The notes beneath the pieces are model-generated. The model was not told the origin of the DNA. It did no database searches and saw only the letters and a list, made by a program, of their open reading frames with translations. From contig JAFISE010000219.1 of NCBI GenBank assembly GCA_022560025.1, forward strand, positions 1 to 43,689: DNA of 43,689 nt, given 5' to 3'. The position numbers were made by a program, and so were the translations under genes. Below are positions 30,800-42,018 of the stretch, piece by piece; position 1 is the first letter of the stretch; each line of letters opens with the position of its first letter. This DNA comes from Stagonosporopsis chrysanthemi. Its lineage: Eukaryota > Ascomycota > Dothideomycetes > Pleosporales > Didymellaceae.

Positions 30800-33544
30800 G
30801 AGGGAGGGAAGATGTGGTGTGCTCTGTCTGCTCTGCTCTGGCCTCAGCTCCGAAGGAAAGAGCGCTTTGGAGAGTATGTTCTGGTTCTTGCTTCTCTCTT
30901 CTGCCCCTCTTCAGAGTGCGGTGATGGTTAGGACGTGTCTTGCGCGCGCTCTCTCTGCTCTGGGTAGCTTGTATGCGAAGGCTTCACGTCGAGTTATCGG
31001 AGGCACGTGTTCTGGTGTCTTTCCTCTTCTGTTCCTGAGATGTTGAAGAAACAGATCTACTCTCTCCTCGGCTCTAGCTCAAAACACACCCCCTTGAATT
31101 TCATGTTCTGCCGTTTGGTTTTCTCTTCTACTCATTGTCAAGAACCTGCCATTGCGAGAGAAGCGTCTTTCTCTCCCTGGCTTCTGCGTCTTGTATGTGC
31201 AGACAATCAAAAGCCGTCCTCAAAATACATGTTCTGCCTTCTTTCCTCTTCTGATTTCAAAGGCCCTCGTCCTACGATGATGTTCTGTCTCCCCCCCTCC
31301 GTTCTGCGTCATCTGTGCAGACCCACAATACGCTTGCGAAACTCGACATGGTGCTTTGCTGTCAAAATAGATGCTTCCATCGAGGCCCTATGCCTGGCCG
31401 TGGCTTTGCTGTCCCTGCAGCGTCACTTGATCTTCTCTCGACCATCGATCGGTCTTCTTCTATGTACCATCAATGTTTCCTTGGTCTCCCAGAAAGACAC
31501 GTACAGAAAGAGGGATGTGTGGCTCCCTATTTTCCGCTTCGACTCCTCTATGTGCGAAATCCAATTCCACAAGAAGAGTCTGAATGTTTTGCTGTCTTGC
31601 TTTCTGCCTCTTCTGCGTCTGAAGTCGAAGAGACAGATTGAACAGTCAATTTCCTGCTCTGGCTTTAGCTCTGCCACTGGTCGAAGATGAGGCCGCCATC
31701 ATGGATGCTCGGTACTGCTCTGCTGCTTCACTTGTCTCCAAACTGAAACTGCGGTCTTTCATGTCCTGCTGTCTCTCTTTTCTGCTGGTCCAGGAAAACC
31801 ATCTAAGATACAATGCCTTGCTACGTCCTTCTTGTAAAGTGACAAAGATGCAGGTCATGATCTTCTCTGTCTTTGATCTGTCTTCAGTTCGACGTAGTGA
31901 ACAACAACATCCTGCTCTACCTTCTCAGAGCCACCTTCAAGCTCAAGAAAAGATCTCCATACAAGCTGGCTGCGATAACATCTTTTCACCTCCTCAAAAG
32001 AATTGTAGTCTCGTTGAAGTCCTCAGAAAAGGAGCGTACAGACTCAAAATGAAACTTGGCAGTGCAAGAATTGGTGCTGTACATATCCTATCGTTCTGTC
32101 TACTTCTAAACAAGCTCATGAAAGAACTTTGTCTACTATGTCTCCTTCCCTCTTGAATCCAACTACCACAAGGATATGATCTGCTCTGTTCTTTAAAAAG
32201 GATATTTTGCTCGATATGTGTCGCTCCAGTTTGTTTGAGCGCGAATCAGTGCTTCGTCCCTCACTATCGTACTTGAAGATGATATGAAAGACGATGACAT
32301 GTTATCCTTTTATCTTCTGTCTCTCGTTATTTTCGAGAGATCGCGTCAGCTGTAACAGTGTGTTGCCTCTATCTGCTCTTCTGACTTAAGTCAACTCAGC
32401 TGTCGATTATGGTTTGCTGGCTCTCTGCTGATTCGAATGATGTCTTGTGCTCTTTCTCTTCTGAGTCTAATACCTTCCCCCTTCGCGTCATGGTCTGTCA
32501 CGGTTAAGGGCATCTCCTGCCTCACGTGCAGTTGCACCTCACCTCTGGTGAGAAGAGGCTGCCTCTCCTGCACTAGCGCTGTTTACAGCTACCCATGTAT
32601 ACATACTGTTCGTAGCTTCACCCAATAGAACCTCAGTTCAATCCTCAAATCTTCCCGCACTGCTTGCACTCACTGCAACATGGTCAGTACTATTCTTAAA
32701 AAACGACTAGCAGAAATTGTAACGGTTGGGCTCTGCCCAGGCCTACTCTAGTACGAGTTAGGATAGCTTGTGTATGGGCAGGCATATAAGCAGCTCAGCC
32801 CACGTCAATAGTCAATGCAGCGCAGTCCTCCCTCTCTGTCTATACCGTTACAGAAATAGATGTGCTGCTCTGGCCCTATCTACATGCTACCAATCACGCG
32901 GTAATGTTCTGCTCTGTTCTCAAACTTCGCACGAGAATGCATGCATATTTCACTCTTTTTGAGAGATTTGTCTAGGCCCTGGCATGTTCTACTCTACCTC
33001 TCGTGTGAGCTGCTCTTCTTTGAGGTTCACCTACTTCTGACCTCAGAATCCGACGATGATAGTGGCATGCTTGCTCCCTTCTATTCCGAAGAGAGCAGCA
33101 GGCCTATATATGTCTTCAATCTCTTGTTCTACTTGAAAAGCTCACAGAAAAATTCATGCTCTGCTCTTCTTGTTTGAGCTTGACTCGTCATTCTTGTCTT
33201 CATTCATCACTCATCATCCGCCAATTCTGTTCTTAAAGAACTCGGCCGCAACATCATGTATCTCTCTCTTCTATTTCTAAAACAGTACGCTGCCTAAGAC
33301 TAATCTGCTCTCTTCTGTGTCTTCTTCAAAAATCAGAAGTACAAGGCTCTTTGATCTGCCCAGTTCTCGAAGCCGGGAGAAAGAGTGTCATGTACTGCTG
33401 TGGCCTTGACTACAGCTCTGTCTCAGTTTTTTTTCGTCATTCCAGCACTAAGACCATGACGATGCCATCAAATGTTGTGTTCCGACACTGCCTGTCTTCT
33501 ATATTATGCTAAATTGATAAGATTCCATCGCCATGATGAAACAT
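30800..33544. repeat. Degenerate pyrimidine-rich module field
   Basis: No recognised gene. Short modules of the form ATG-TTCTG/TCCTG/CTCTG followed by CT-rich sequence with CTTCTG recur at irregular spacing. Clear examples begin at 30876, 31103, 31229, 31280, 31584, 31761, 32440, 32904, 32994 and 33156, each usually followed by a purine-rich (GAAG/AAAAG) segment. The top strand is persistently C+T rich. Several open frames of 75-230 codons run through it but lack any domain, so I treat them as a by-product of composition. Confidence 0.5.
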
Positions 33545-33630
33545 GTGCTTTGCTTTGCTTTGCTTTGCTTTGCTTTGCTCTGCTTTGCTCTGCTTTGCTC
33601 TGCTTTGCTCTGCTTTGCTCTGCTTTGCTC
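33545..33630. repeat. Pentamer microsatellite (TGCTT)n / (TGCTTTGCTC)n
   Basis: About 86 bp of TGCTT pentamers that change to alternating TGCTT-TGCTC decamers. It shares its core with the modules upstream and starts with the same ATG-T leader (33543). Confidence 0.92.
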
Positions 33631-34850
33631 CTTTACTTAGAGCTCGTCAATCTCAAACTTGACAAGTGCCATGCTATGTCACTGGCTCTGTCTTATTTCT
33701 TATCTCTAGATCTGATGGGTACACTGACATCCGTCTTCTCCGCCCTTTGAATGAAACCAGGGCGACGAATGCACCCCAAGTTCAAGATCGGATCAAAGCT
33801 CAAAGCTCAAAGCTCAAAGGCTGCAATGGTGTGTCATATGCTGTTCGTGCGATGGTATTATACGATTCCAGCTCTAGGCTTCAGAGACTCGACGAAAAGT
33901 TTCATAATCAAGTCAGCGCTTCTTGCGAGATCGGGGGGTTTGAAGGGCTCAGGGGGAGGGCTTTCAGGTGGAACGTTGAAAACTTGTAACCAGTCAAGTT
34001 TGTCTTGACTGTGATGTAGAGTCTTGTTGAAATCTTTGTTTTCGGTTGTAGGCAATCGGTTGTGTGCGGGCGACGTAGCTGACTCGATTTGTGCCGTAAC
34101 ATCCTTGTTTTGTTCTGTGGTAGCGAATATGGCGATTTTACGAGAAACGGTAAACAACGAACAATAGCTCTCTGTCATAGCAGTGTAGAGTTTCGCAATT
34201 TAGACTGCTCCGGTCGAACCTTGATTTGTTCTTGGTCAACCAGTTCTTGGTCAACCAAGGATTGTAAATGCTACGTGTTCGGTTGGTGGACCCTGCGATC
34301 CCACTCTAGACTGCGGCAATGCTTCTTTGGAGAAACATGCCTTACTCGGCGTGATCTCAGCAGGCGAAAAGAGTCTTCTCGCGATCATCATATCAATCTC
34401 CTCCAGGCTACGAGATGAAGAAGAACATGTGTATTACCATCGACTTTCGTTCAAGTGAACTGCAGGGTTTATGTTTCGTGTTCTGCCTTTGCCCTGCTGT
34501 TCGCACTCTCTGAGATCTGAAGATCATAGCAGGATCAACGGTCATTCAGGAAGAGGGCGCCTCCTAATTATCCTCTGAGCAACAAGTGGTCATTGGTGCA
34601 TATAGAAAATGTCTTATTTTACAAGCCTTGGATACATTTATTGATTGACTGATGTCGTGACAAACATGCAGCTCTGAAAGGATGGAGATATGGCTTGAAA
34701 CACAGCTGTAGTGCTTGTAGATGTGAAGTGAAGGTGTCTTGCATCACGCTAAGACCTAATGGCGTAGAAGTGTACCCGGGCATGCCCAATTTCCTTGCAC
34801 TCAATCTCAATCCACCGCACCATCCAATCGCGACCGTCTCCAGTCCAAAG
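33631..34850. other. Intergenic region, no gene recognised
   Basis: About 1.2 kb upstream of the F-box-like gene. Contains an (AAAGCTC)n triple near 33796-33818 and a 15-bp tandem duplication at 34228-34257. A frame open from 34695 runs into the F-box gene start and is probably leader. Confidence 0.55.
34228..34257. repeat. Tandem 15-bp duplication
   Basis: Two exact copies of GTTCTTGGTCAACCA, at 34228-34242 and 34243-34257. Confidence 0.95.
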
Positions 34851-36122
34851 ATGGCCAACGCAATGCTCAAGCTCCCCGACGAACTTCTTCTTGCCATCGC
34901 CCTCGAACTCAATCCGCTCGCAATCAAATGCTTTAGCCTTACCTGCCGCCGCCTCAGGCCTGTCGCAAGGGAAGCGCTGATTCGATCCACAGCTCCTGTG
35001 GTCTTGTACAACGTGTGGGTACTTTTTGACCAGCTCCAGCAATACGATCTAGGTCACAAGATCTTGCATCTGTGCCTCGGGTCATCGGTGCGTGGGACCG
35101 TATCAGACCATGCGGAGGATTATTTTCGCGACACGTTGCTTGAGAGTGGTATGCAGAAATGCTGTGATATCATTTTTAATACCACCAAATCAGCAAGATT
35201 AGGAGACTGCGGTACCTGGATCGAAGCTCTACAGCACGCCTTCAAATACAGAGGCTGGCCATGCGGCTGGCCAAACGCAGTCACGGTGCTGGGTATGTCA
35301 CTTCTTTTTGCCGTGACGCCACATCTGCACACCCTGACCTTACCTCTGACGACCACATGCAACTACGATCTACTGTTGAGTCTATTCTACAAACCTGCTC
35401 CCCAACTTTGTCCGTGGCAGCCACAGGTCCACAGGATCCTCAAAGAGCGAATCGAGATGCTCGAGATCACCAAGGACATACCGATCACTTTGTCCAGTGT
35501 CAGCCCGGTACCGGGGCAAGCCACAGCTCAACATATCATGTTTGTGGCGTTCGAGCATCTGCGAAGACTCGTGATACCGCTCTGTCTGCTTGCCGTTGAG
35601 CCTCACGGGGGAGTGCTAAGAGACGCGGTATTCTTTGATACTGTTCAGGTCGCGGATCCATACAGAATGCTTCCGCTCACGCTGGAGGTCCTGCGTTTTG
35701 AGGACTGCGACAATAGAGGTTACGGCTGGAACCATGGCTGGCTGGGTACTGCTTTCATTCAAACGCTGGTACAAAGCAGCTGTTTCGAAAAACTGCAGCT
35801 GGTACAGCTGGTCTTCGAAGAATTCTCGATACCCTTGGCGCAGCGAATGTCGTCGGCGCATATAGAAGACTTCCGAAGATGGCAAGCGTCGACCCAGCCA
35901 AGAGTCGAGATGCTGTTTTGGGAGTGGGAAATTCACCAGCTCTACCCTCGGCGCACACTATCAGACGAGTACGTAGTGGAAGATCTGGCACAGATGATGG
36001 AAGCGTGTCAAATGTCGCTGAGAGGGCATATTGGAGACAACCGGGCTTGCAGACGTCTGCTTACATGGATGGATGCGACAGATATATGGGAAGCTGTTAC
36101 GTTTGGCGATAATTTGCTATGA
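34851..36122 (+). CDS. F-box-like protein
   Basis: Intronless, 423 residues from ATG at 34851 (frame open from 34695). The N-terminal 45 residues fit an F-box: LKLPDELLLAIALEL, then LAIKCFSLTCRRLRPVAREA. The remainder has leucine-rich segments typical of fungal F-box proteins without catalogued repeats, for example VTPHLHTLTLPLTTT, HIMFVAFEHLRRLVIPLCLL, LPLTLEVLRFEDCDN and CFEKLQLVQLVFEEFSIPL. This is the usual layout of an SCF E3-ligase adaptor: the F-box binds Skp1 and the C-terminal part recruits an unknown substrate. Fungi carry large, variable families of such genes. A second, truncated member lies 6 kb downstream. Codon use is less GC-biased than in the housekeeping genes to the left. 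Confidence 0.7.
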   Translation: MANAMLKLPDELLLAIALELNPLAIKCFSLTCRRLRPVAREALIRSTAPVVLYNVWVLFDQLQQYDLGHKILHLCLGSSVRGTVSDHAEDYFRDTLLESGMQKCCDIIFNTTKSARLGDCGTWIEALQHAFKYRGWPCGWPNAVTVLGMSLLFAVTPHLHTLTLPLTTTCNYDLLLSLFYKPAPQLCPWQPQVHRILKERIEMLEITKDIPITLSSVSPVPGQATAQHIMFVAFEHLRRLVIPLCLLAVEPHGGVLRDAVFFDTVQVADPYRMLPLTLEVLRFEDCDNRGYGWNHGWLGTAFIQTLVQSSCFEKLQLVQLVFEEFSIPLAQRMSSAHIEDFRRWQASTQPRVEMLFWEWEIHQLYPRRTLSDEYVVEDLAQMMEACQMSLRGHIGDNRACRRLLTWMDATDIWEAVTFGDNLL

Positions 36123-37229
36123 GATATGAAAAGAGCATCGGACATGCGGAAGCCTCCGTCAAGCTCTCATGTTGCAGAAATAGCGAGCTACAAGCAATGT
36201 CAGTCGAACCATCTACGACTGAGCCAGGAGGTACTAGGGCATTCACAGGCTGCCTTTCTTGACTAATAGAAGACATTCCCATAGCTCATACTCATTAGCT
36301 GTAAGACTCTCTATCAAAACTTGGCGACCCGGGACTTGTATCGGACTTATGTAGCGACATGAATTAGGTGATTGATGTGATATGCAAACTCTGGTCTGGT
36401 CTGGCGCGAAGGTGTAGTCTGTTTGTAACTGCGTGAGCAGTGTCAAGTGGGTGCTGCGGGTCAACGCTTGTATTGCTATCTGTTGTCGTGTTGTGATGAT
36501 GGTGTACCCGAGCTCTCGGCTCACCCGGAAGCACCGGGCAGTACCTGCTACAATAGCATATCATGTGATCTCAGCCACGTGGTTACACTGTTGCACGAAG
36601 ACGAGACGCCAATCTTTTTGACGTCATCACCTTCAACTCCCTGATATACCACCACGCATTCGTTGCAAAGTCCAGACCCATCAATCTAAGTTTCACTTTG
36701 CCATGCAGACCACTGACCTGCTGTAAATTGCAGCCGCCATGCGTTGCAAACCTCGAAGATGACATCACACACGCTGTGGGGCTGTGCATCAGCTGAGGCG
36801 CATCCTTCAGCCCTACGCGTGGACTGCGCACAACGTCGCAGCGGAAGTCTAGACCTTCGTACAGAAGAAGAACATGATGTCAGTTCCTCGAAGATATGTG
36901 CGCACACACCCCTGTCGCCAGGTGTGAGCGCTGAACAGTCGGAGAATAGCAACAAGGTAAGGCTGTGTGCAGTGTATCGGTCGATGCAGTAGTTCTGGAC
37001 CTCATGGACGGACGTGAGGGTTGAGAAGGTAGGCATTGAAAGAGGCGTTCAAGTGAGAATATAAGCAGCGCATCTCCAGCTGGATAGTCGCCATCAAGCA
37101 TCCATTTCACGGTGTACAAATCATCACCACCGAAGATACAGCAGCATCACGACTCGCAAAGCAGGCCGCCTTCGTATACAACCGCACATTAGCCTACCAC
37201 AGTCCTCGACTCCGGTCTCTAAAGCCAGC
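36123..37229. other. Intergenic region, no gene recognised
   Basis: 1.1 kb with short frames on both strands and no recognisable domain. Confidence 0.55.
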
Positions 37230-37670
37230 ATGCGTGTGCCTACCAACCAGTCTCCTTCTGGACCCAGAGCGAACAAAAACAACAACATCTCCATCTCCTC
37301 AACAGCAAGCCTCCACATAACCCTTACCGTATCACCGCTCCCGATTGCGCGACACCACAGACACAGCCCACATCACACCCCTGTTCTTCTCCCCAGCGGC
37401 GTTATCTCAACCTCCCCACCCTACCGCGCCAGCTCAAGCGCGCAGCCGGTGTTCGTCCCGCATCGTCCGACCTTCTCGCAGCCCAGGTTATCGGAGGACA
37501 CTCGAAGAACAGGGGATGCAGAGCGTGCGCGGTCAGAAGACAAAGAGATGTGGAGACACGCAGCGCTGACTGCACATCTGGGTGCGGAGTCGAGGGAGGA
37601 TAGCGGGCCATGGGTGGATATGGTGAAGGAGTGCAGGGCAGGGCGGGGTGGATACCAGGGGCCGGGGTGA
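37230..37670 (+). CDS. Hypothetical small protein (weak)
   Basis: An open frame of 146 codons, MRVPTNQSPSGPRANKNN to RGGYQGPG. The first half is Ser/Pro/His rich. The second half (DTRRTGDAERARSEDKEMWR) looks like an amphipathic charged helix. There is no known domain, signal peptide or intron. The frame lies 258 bp beyond the 3' end of the P450 gene, in convergent orientation. It could equally be a chance frame in GC-rich DNA. Confidence 0.3.
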   Translation: MRVPTNQSPSGPRANKNNNISISSTASLHITLTVSPLPIARHHRHSPHHTPVLLPSGVISTSPPYRASSSAQPVFVPHRPTFSQPRLSEDTRRTGDAERARSEDKEMWRHAALTAHLGAESREDSGPWVDMVKECRAGRGGYQGPG

Positions 37671-37928
37671 TGTATGGCCTTTTGGGTGGCTGGTGGACCG
37701 GTCTGGTCGTGTTTTCTCGTGTGATGTTGGCGTTGGGATACCCTTTTCTTTGTTCTTTCAGTAACCGGTGTTAGGCTTCGTGGTTGAAGAAGAGGTTGCA
37801 GATTCAATGCTTGTAATACTAAAACGGGTATATGATGAACACCTTGGCCGCCCATGCGTAGGTGTACTTATGCTGTGCCATATATGTTCAATGAAACGCA
37901 AACTATGCCATACAGTACAAACATGCAA

Positions 37929-39455
37929 TCACTTCTCTCTAGTAGTAATCCGTAGGTACGGCGGATCCTTTGGCTTACACGCGGAATGGCCATTTTGATC
38001 CACCTTCGGCGCTACGCTCAGCTTCTGGCCACCCTTGTTCTCAAGACTCAGGTCGAAACTCGCCAGGAAGTACGCTGTGATGATATTCTGCTCGAGCTTT
38101 GCAAAACGCATACCAAGACACGGGTGCCTCCCAGCGCCCCAGCCCAGCCAGCTGTGCGGGACCTTCTTATCCTCTTCCCGACCAGGGAGGTAGCGTGCAG
38201 GATCCCACACCTCAGGGTTTGGGTAGATGGACGGGTCTTGGTGGACGTCGGCAGTGGCGTAGGTAACGATCGCGTCGGGTGGTATGACTTCCATGCCATT
38301 GCCGGTGGGAATCGACCGACCGCTGATGTTCTTGCGCAGGGCAGTGCCAAGCAGATTGAGCCTGATGGAGTCTCTGAGGCACAAATCGATGACCGGGAAC
38401 TCAGCCTCCCATGCCTCAAGTGGAACATCGTCCAACTGGTAGCGCAGGGTTTCTGTAGGGTCACGCGCGTATTTGGCTGCAACAGCGCGGAGTTCGTCGC
38501 GGCATTTCCCCAACCATTCAGGCGAGGTCGCAAGGTAGCACAGCACCCACGCCGCGTTGATACCACTGTTCAGCAAGCCCGCAAAGAGGGCGCCCAGAAT
38601 GAACTCGATGATCTTGTGTGTCCTATCGCCTTGATCAAGCAAGTACTGCAGTGCGTCGTCGCGCTTCTCGTCGCTAGCTGCCCGCTTCTTGACAATGTTT
38701 TCGATGATCATGTAAAGGCGGGCCCCGGCATAAGTACGCTTTAGGACAGCGGGTGACGGGAACCTTGGCAGCATAATAGACGTGGCTGTTGAGCTTGCCT
38801 CAATATACTCGAAGAGGCTGAGCGTTTCCTCTAACAACTCGGCATTGTCTGCAATCTCCTGCGCACCAAGAAGCCTAATGGTCAGACGGAAGACAAGCCT
38901 ATACACGCTCTCGAAAGGATTGGTACGGCCACTCGGGTCGTTCTTGATGGCCTCGATAGCCTCCTGCGTATCGGAAGTGAGTGTTGATAACTTGCGGCGG
39001 AAATGGTCGTTCTTGAGCAGCACAGCTAAACGGCGGCTGAAGTGGTTTGAGATGTCTTCCTCTGCCCTTTTTTCGGGGTCGAACTTTGCAGTCGAAGGAC
39101 CTCCGCCGAACAGTACTGCATAGCCCTCGGTAAATCCAAGTTCGCGTGACTCAAAGAATAACTTGCGCGCCTCCGTTCCAGCCAAAGCCACGATGGTATT
39201 CGGTCCCGCATGGAAGGAGAAGTTGCCAGTCTTTGATTGATCGCGTCGCCGGCGATACCAATCCCACCGCTCTGTCCAAAAACCCCAAGGACCTGTTACA
39301 GGGTAGTTGTCGCTGGCAGCACGTGGTGCGTTGGTGGGTATTCGGCGAATGAACAATGTATGTACCGCGACAAAGACTATGACAAGTGCTACCGAAGAGA
39401 CTAGAAGCAATATTGGTGACCTAAAAACGGAGCTGACCACATCAAGGAAGGCCAT
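37929..39455 (-). CDS. Cytochrome P450 with divergent core motifs
   Basis: Intronless, 508 residues from ATG at 39455. An open frame continues 50 codons upstream but the membrane anchor starts here: FLDVVSSVFRSPILLLVS and ALVIVFVAVHTLFIRR. P450 landmarks are the C-terminal heme loop GWGAGRHPCLGMRFAKLE with Cys446, PERF-like WDPARYLPGRE, and a K-helix CLRDSIRLNLLGTAL. Two positions depart from consensus. The K-helix Glu-x-x-Arg reads Asp362-Ser-Ile-Arg365, and the I-helix oxygen-activation motif (A/G)Gx(D/E)T(T/S) reads AGLLNS (292-297), lacking both the acid and the Thr. The heme loop has Trp where Phe is usual. It is an ER-anchored monooxygenase by family, but it may use an atypical mechanism such as peroxide or endoperoxide chemistry. 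No biosynthetic-cluster neighbours are visible. Confidence 0.85.
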   Translation of the reverse strand: MAFLDVVSSVFRSPILLLVSSVALVIVFVAVHTLFIRRIPTNAPRAASDNYPVTGPWGFWTERWDWYRRRRDQSKTGNFSFHAGPNTIVALAGTEARKLFFESRELGFTEGYAVLFGGGPSTAKFDPEKRAEEDISNHFSRRLAVLLKNDHFRRKLSTLTSDTQEAIEAIKNDPSGRTNPFESVYRLVFRLTIRLLGAQEIADNAELLEETLSLFEYIEASSTATSIMLPRFPSPAVLKRTYAGARLYMIIENIVKKRAASDEKRDDALQYLLDQGDRTHKIIEFILGALFAGLLNSGINAAWVLCYLATSPEWLGKCRDELRAVAAKYARDPTETLRYQLDDVPLEAWEAEFPVIDLCLRDSIRLNLLGTALRKNISGRSIPTGNGMEVIPPDAIVTYATADVHQDPSIYPNPEVWDPARYLPGREEDKKVPHSWLGWGAGRHPCLGMRFAKLEQNIITAYFLASFDLSLENKGGQKLSVAPKVDQNGHSACKPKDPPYLRITTREK

Positions 39456-40817
39456 GACTGAGATATGCGACTGAGCACAACAGACCGCAGTGAAATAATG
39501 AAGAGTTGTAAAGACCAGACACAAACATGACGGCCAGGGTGACACATTATAGGCGGCACTGGACCCAGCGGAAACATCAGCGGAAACATGTCGTCCCGCA
39601 TGCACGATTGCGCTGTCTCAGTCTGTGCAGGAGCGCCGTGTGCCTGTAATTGGCCTCAGGAGTGCTGCCGTCGCTATCGTACTATGGTAGTGGCGGAGAA
39701 AGAGAGCGGGATCATGGCATTCCGTGCATGTAACGCGCCGTCATCAGTTTTAGTCTCGGCTGGCGTGTCCCCGAAGACGCCACAGGCAAAAGTTGCTCTT
39801 TCATCTCGCGTCCCACGCAATAAGCCACCAATTCGTCGCTCCGCCAGCTTTAACGAGCCATAATTGGTGGCCCTTGGCCCTTGAAGAGCTGGGACAGACC
39901 GGCACAGTGTGGTGTCGCGACGAGTTGCCTGGCGCAGGTACTGCTGCGTCCTGATGACACTTGTTTCGACGATCGTCACCGCCAAAACATGTTGATGGTC
40001 GCTCGGCGTCTGAAGCTCCCGGTATGAATTTGCTCACACTGTCACCAAGCTGCTCTGTGCTGGATGTTGCGGCGAGAACCTTGTGTTGACTCCTGGTATC
40101 GGGCTGTCGTGGCCCCTCATTATGCAAGCCTCATCGTAACCGACATTATTAGCGCGCAAGGCGTCGAAATTGGTTGCGGTGGTTGAAATCCGCTACACAG
40201 GCATGCCAGGCCCGGTAGTGCAGTATTTTTGTACTTATTCGAGTTGTAAGAAGTTCGTGTTGTTGAAGATGGGCGCTTAAGACAGATGCAAAGTCGCTGA
40301 CTGGCCTTTCTCAACCAATTGCAATGCAGACTCTAACGACCGCCAGTACATATGTTGGATGCCTCCAAATTGCGAAATTGTCGCTTCACGCACACTGTGA
40401 GTGTATCGAGGGGATCCCAGATGTAAGCAGAAAGTCGGCGCAAGAGCAGATCAATCGTGGGAAGTAGGCGCGTGCGAGGAGCACCATCCAGCATTTCTGC
40501 ATAAATTCATACGTCCTGTACCGAATCAGCACAGGTATCACACCACGCCATGGACCAGTATCTTCACGCGAATTTCACTATCGCGATGCTTTGCACGCGT
40601 AGTCGGCTTCACCATGTGGAAACAATGCTGTCAACGATGCAGACAAACGGCACCACCATTGGTTGGCTTTCACCTAGCAGTGCGGAGAATAATTTTGCAG
40701 CCCCAGATGCTGCCCTCACACGTGGCAAGACAATTCTGCAGCAAATCTTACTTAACTAGCTGCGAAAGTCCATCGCCCAGCAAGCAACGCTTTCCCAGCT
40801 ACTGAACTGACACAGAT
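39456..40817. other. Intergenic region, no gene recognised
   Basis: About 1.36 kb between the divergent P450 and truncated F-box genes. Short frames only. Confidence 0.55.
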
Positions 40818-41124
40818 ATGGCGAATACTGGAACAAATCCTGCCCGAACCGGCCTGACAAGCCTTTCCAACGAGCTGTTGGGCACAATAGCCCTTTACCT
40901 CGGCGGAGACCGAACTCTTCTCAATCTCTCCCTTGTCAACAAGCACCTCCGGAGTGTTGCACAGGACGCCATGCTACGCCAACTCTGCGTCCCAAAGAAG
41001 GGCATCAGCCAGCTGTTGGCCATGCTGATGACCAATCCTAACATGTTGTCGAAAGTCAGACATCTTAACTTACAAGCGTATACCAAATTTCACGAAGCTA
41101 GCTGTCAATGCTTAGATTTGACTA
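40818..41124 (+). pseudogene. F-box gene fragment truncated by transposon insertion
   Basis: The frame starts MANTGTNPARTGLTSLSN and has an F-box (LTSLSNELLGTIALYLGG, then TLLNLSLVNKHLRSVAQDAM) followed by the start of a leucine-rich region (KVRHLNLQAYTKFHEA). It is plausible for about 102 codons up to LDLTT, where it meets the transposon terminus after a TA dinucleotide at 41123-41124. The frame then continues only 42 codons into transposon sequence. The 3' remainder should lie beyond the far end of the element, outside the window. The gene is therefore probably inactivated. It is similar in layout to the intact F-box-like gene at 34851. Confidence 0.65.
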
Positions 41125-42018
41125 CAGTATCCGTGCACGCCGTGCACACCTTCAAGCCGTGCACACCCCCACCGAAAATATACTATACTCCTCCACACAA
41201 TATCTCCACGCCACAATGTCGCTTGAAGAAGCGCTTGCAGAGGCAGATGTAGCAGATGCAGAAGGTCAACTTTCATACTAGGCAATTGCAAAAAAGTACA
41301 ATATTTGCTGCACAACTTTATCCTGCTATTACTGACGCGTAGTCGCGTCGCGTGCAGAAGCTAATCTGAATCTACACAAGCTCTACCCTACACGCAAGAA
41401 AGAGCTTTGTAAGTTTATAGAAGAGCTTACTAATTAAGGCCTACCTCCTACAAGGCAAATAGTACAAAATATAGCTTCTAAACTGGCTGCAGAGAGCGTC
41501 TCTAACTTATAGGTTACTCACTTCCTTAACTGTCACTGCAACACTCTCCTATACAAATAGAGCAACGCTATAGATGCCTAATGCCTCTACGCTAATAGCT
41601 ACAAGAAGTATACTTACTTCTTTAACCTTGTGCACTCTAAAATAAACAAATACTTAATTAAGCTACAGCACACATATAATATAGATAAGAAAGGCTTTGC
41701 AATTAAAGTACTTAATAGGCGCACTAAACAGGTGTTTAGCTAAGCTTCTGTAGAGTCAAAAAAGCGTTGCTAGCTGTTGCAAAATAGCAATAGGCAATAA
41801 GTATTAATACTTGCAAGCGTCTGCGCTAATAGTTTGTAGCTGCTTCTAGCTATACTATACCTAGGGGCACCTAACATACTACAATTAACTTAGGTAGCAG
41901 ACTTAGACGCAGGAAAACACTTAGTATTTCTTAGTGCAACTCCTTTAGGCTAGACAAACAACAAGGTTAGCCTTGCTTAGTTAGAATAAGTATTTAATTG
42001 CTATACTTAAGAGAAGGC

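Noticed and set aside
31007..32156. Two overlapping plus-strand frames (227 and 172 codons)
   Set aside because: Cys/Leu/Ser-rich by composition of the CT-rich repeat field, with no domain, signal or splice logic.
33472..33750. 92-codon frame with CFALL repeats
   Set aside because: Direct translation of the pentamer microsatellite.
41125..41252. C-terminal extension of the F-box protein
   Set aside because: This part is the transposon terminus, starting CAGT after TA.
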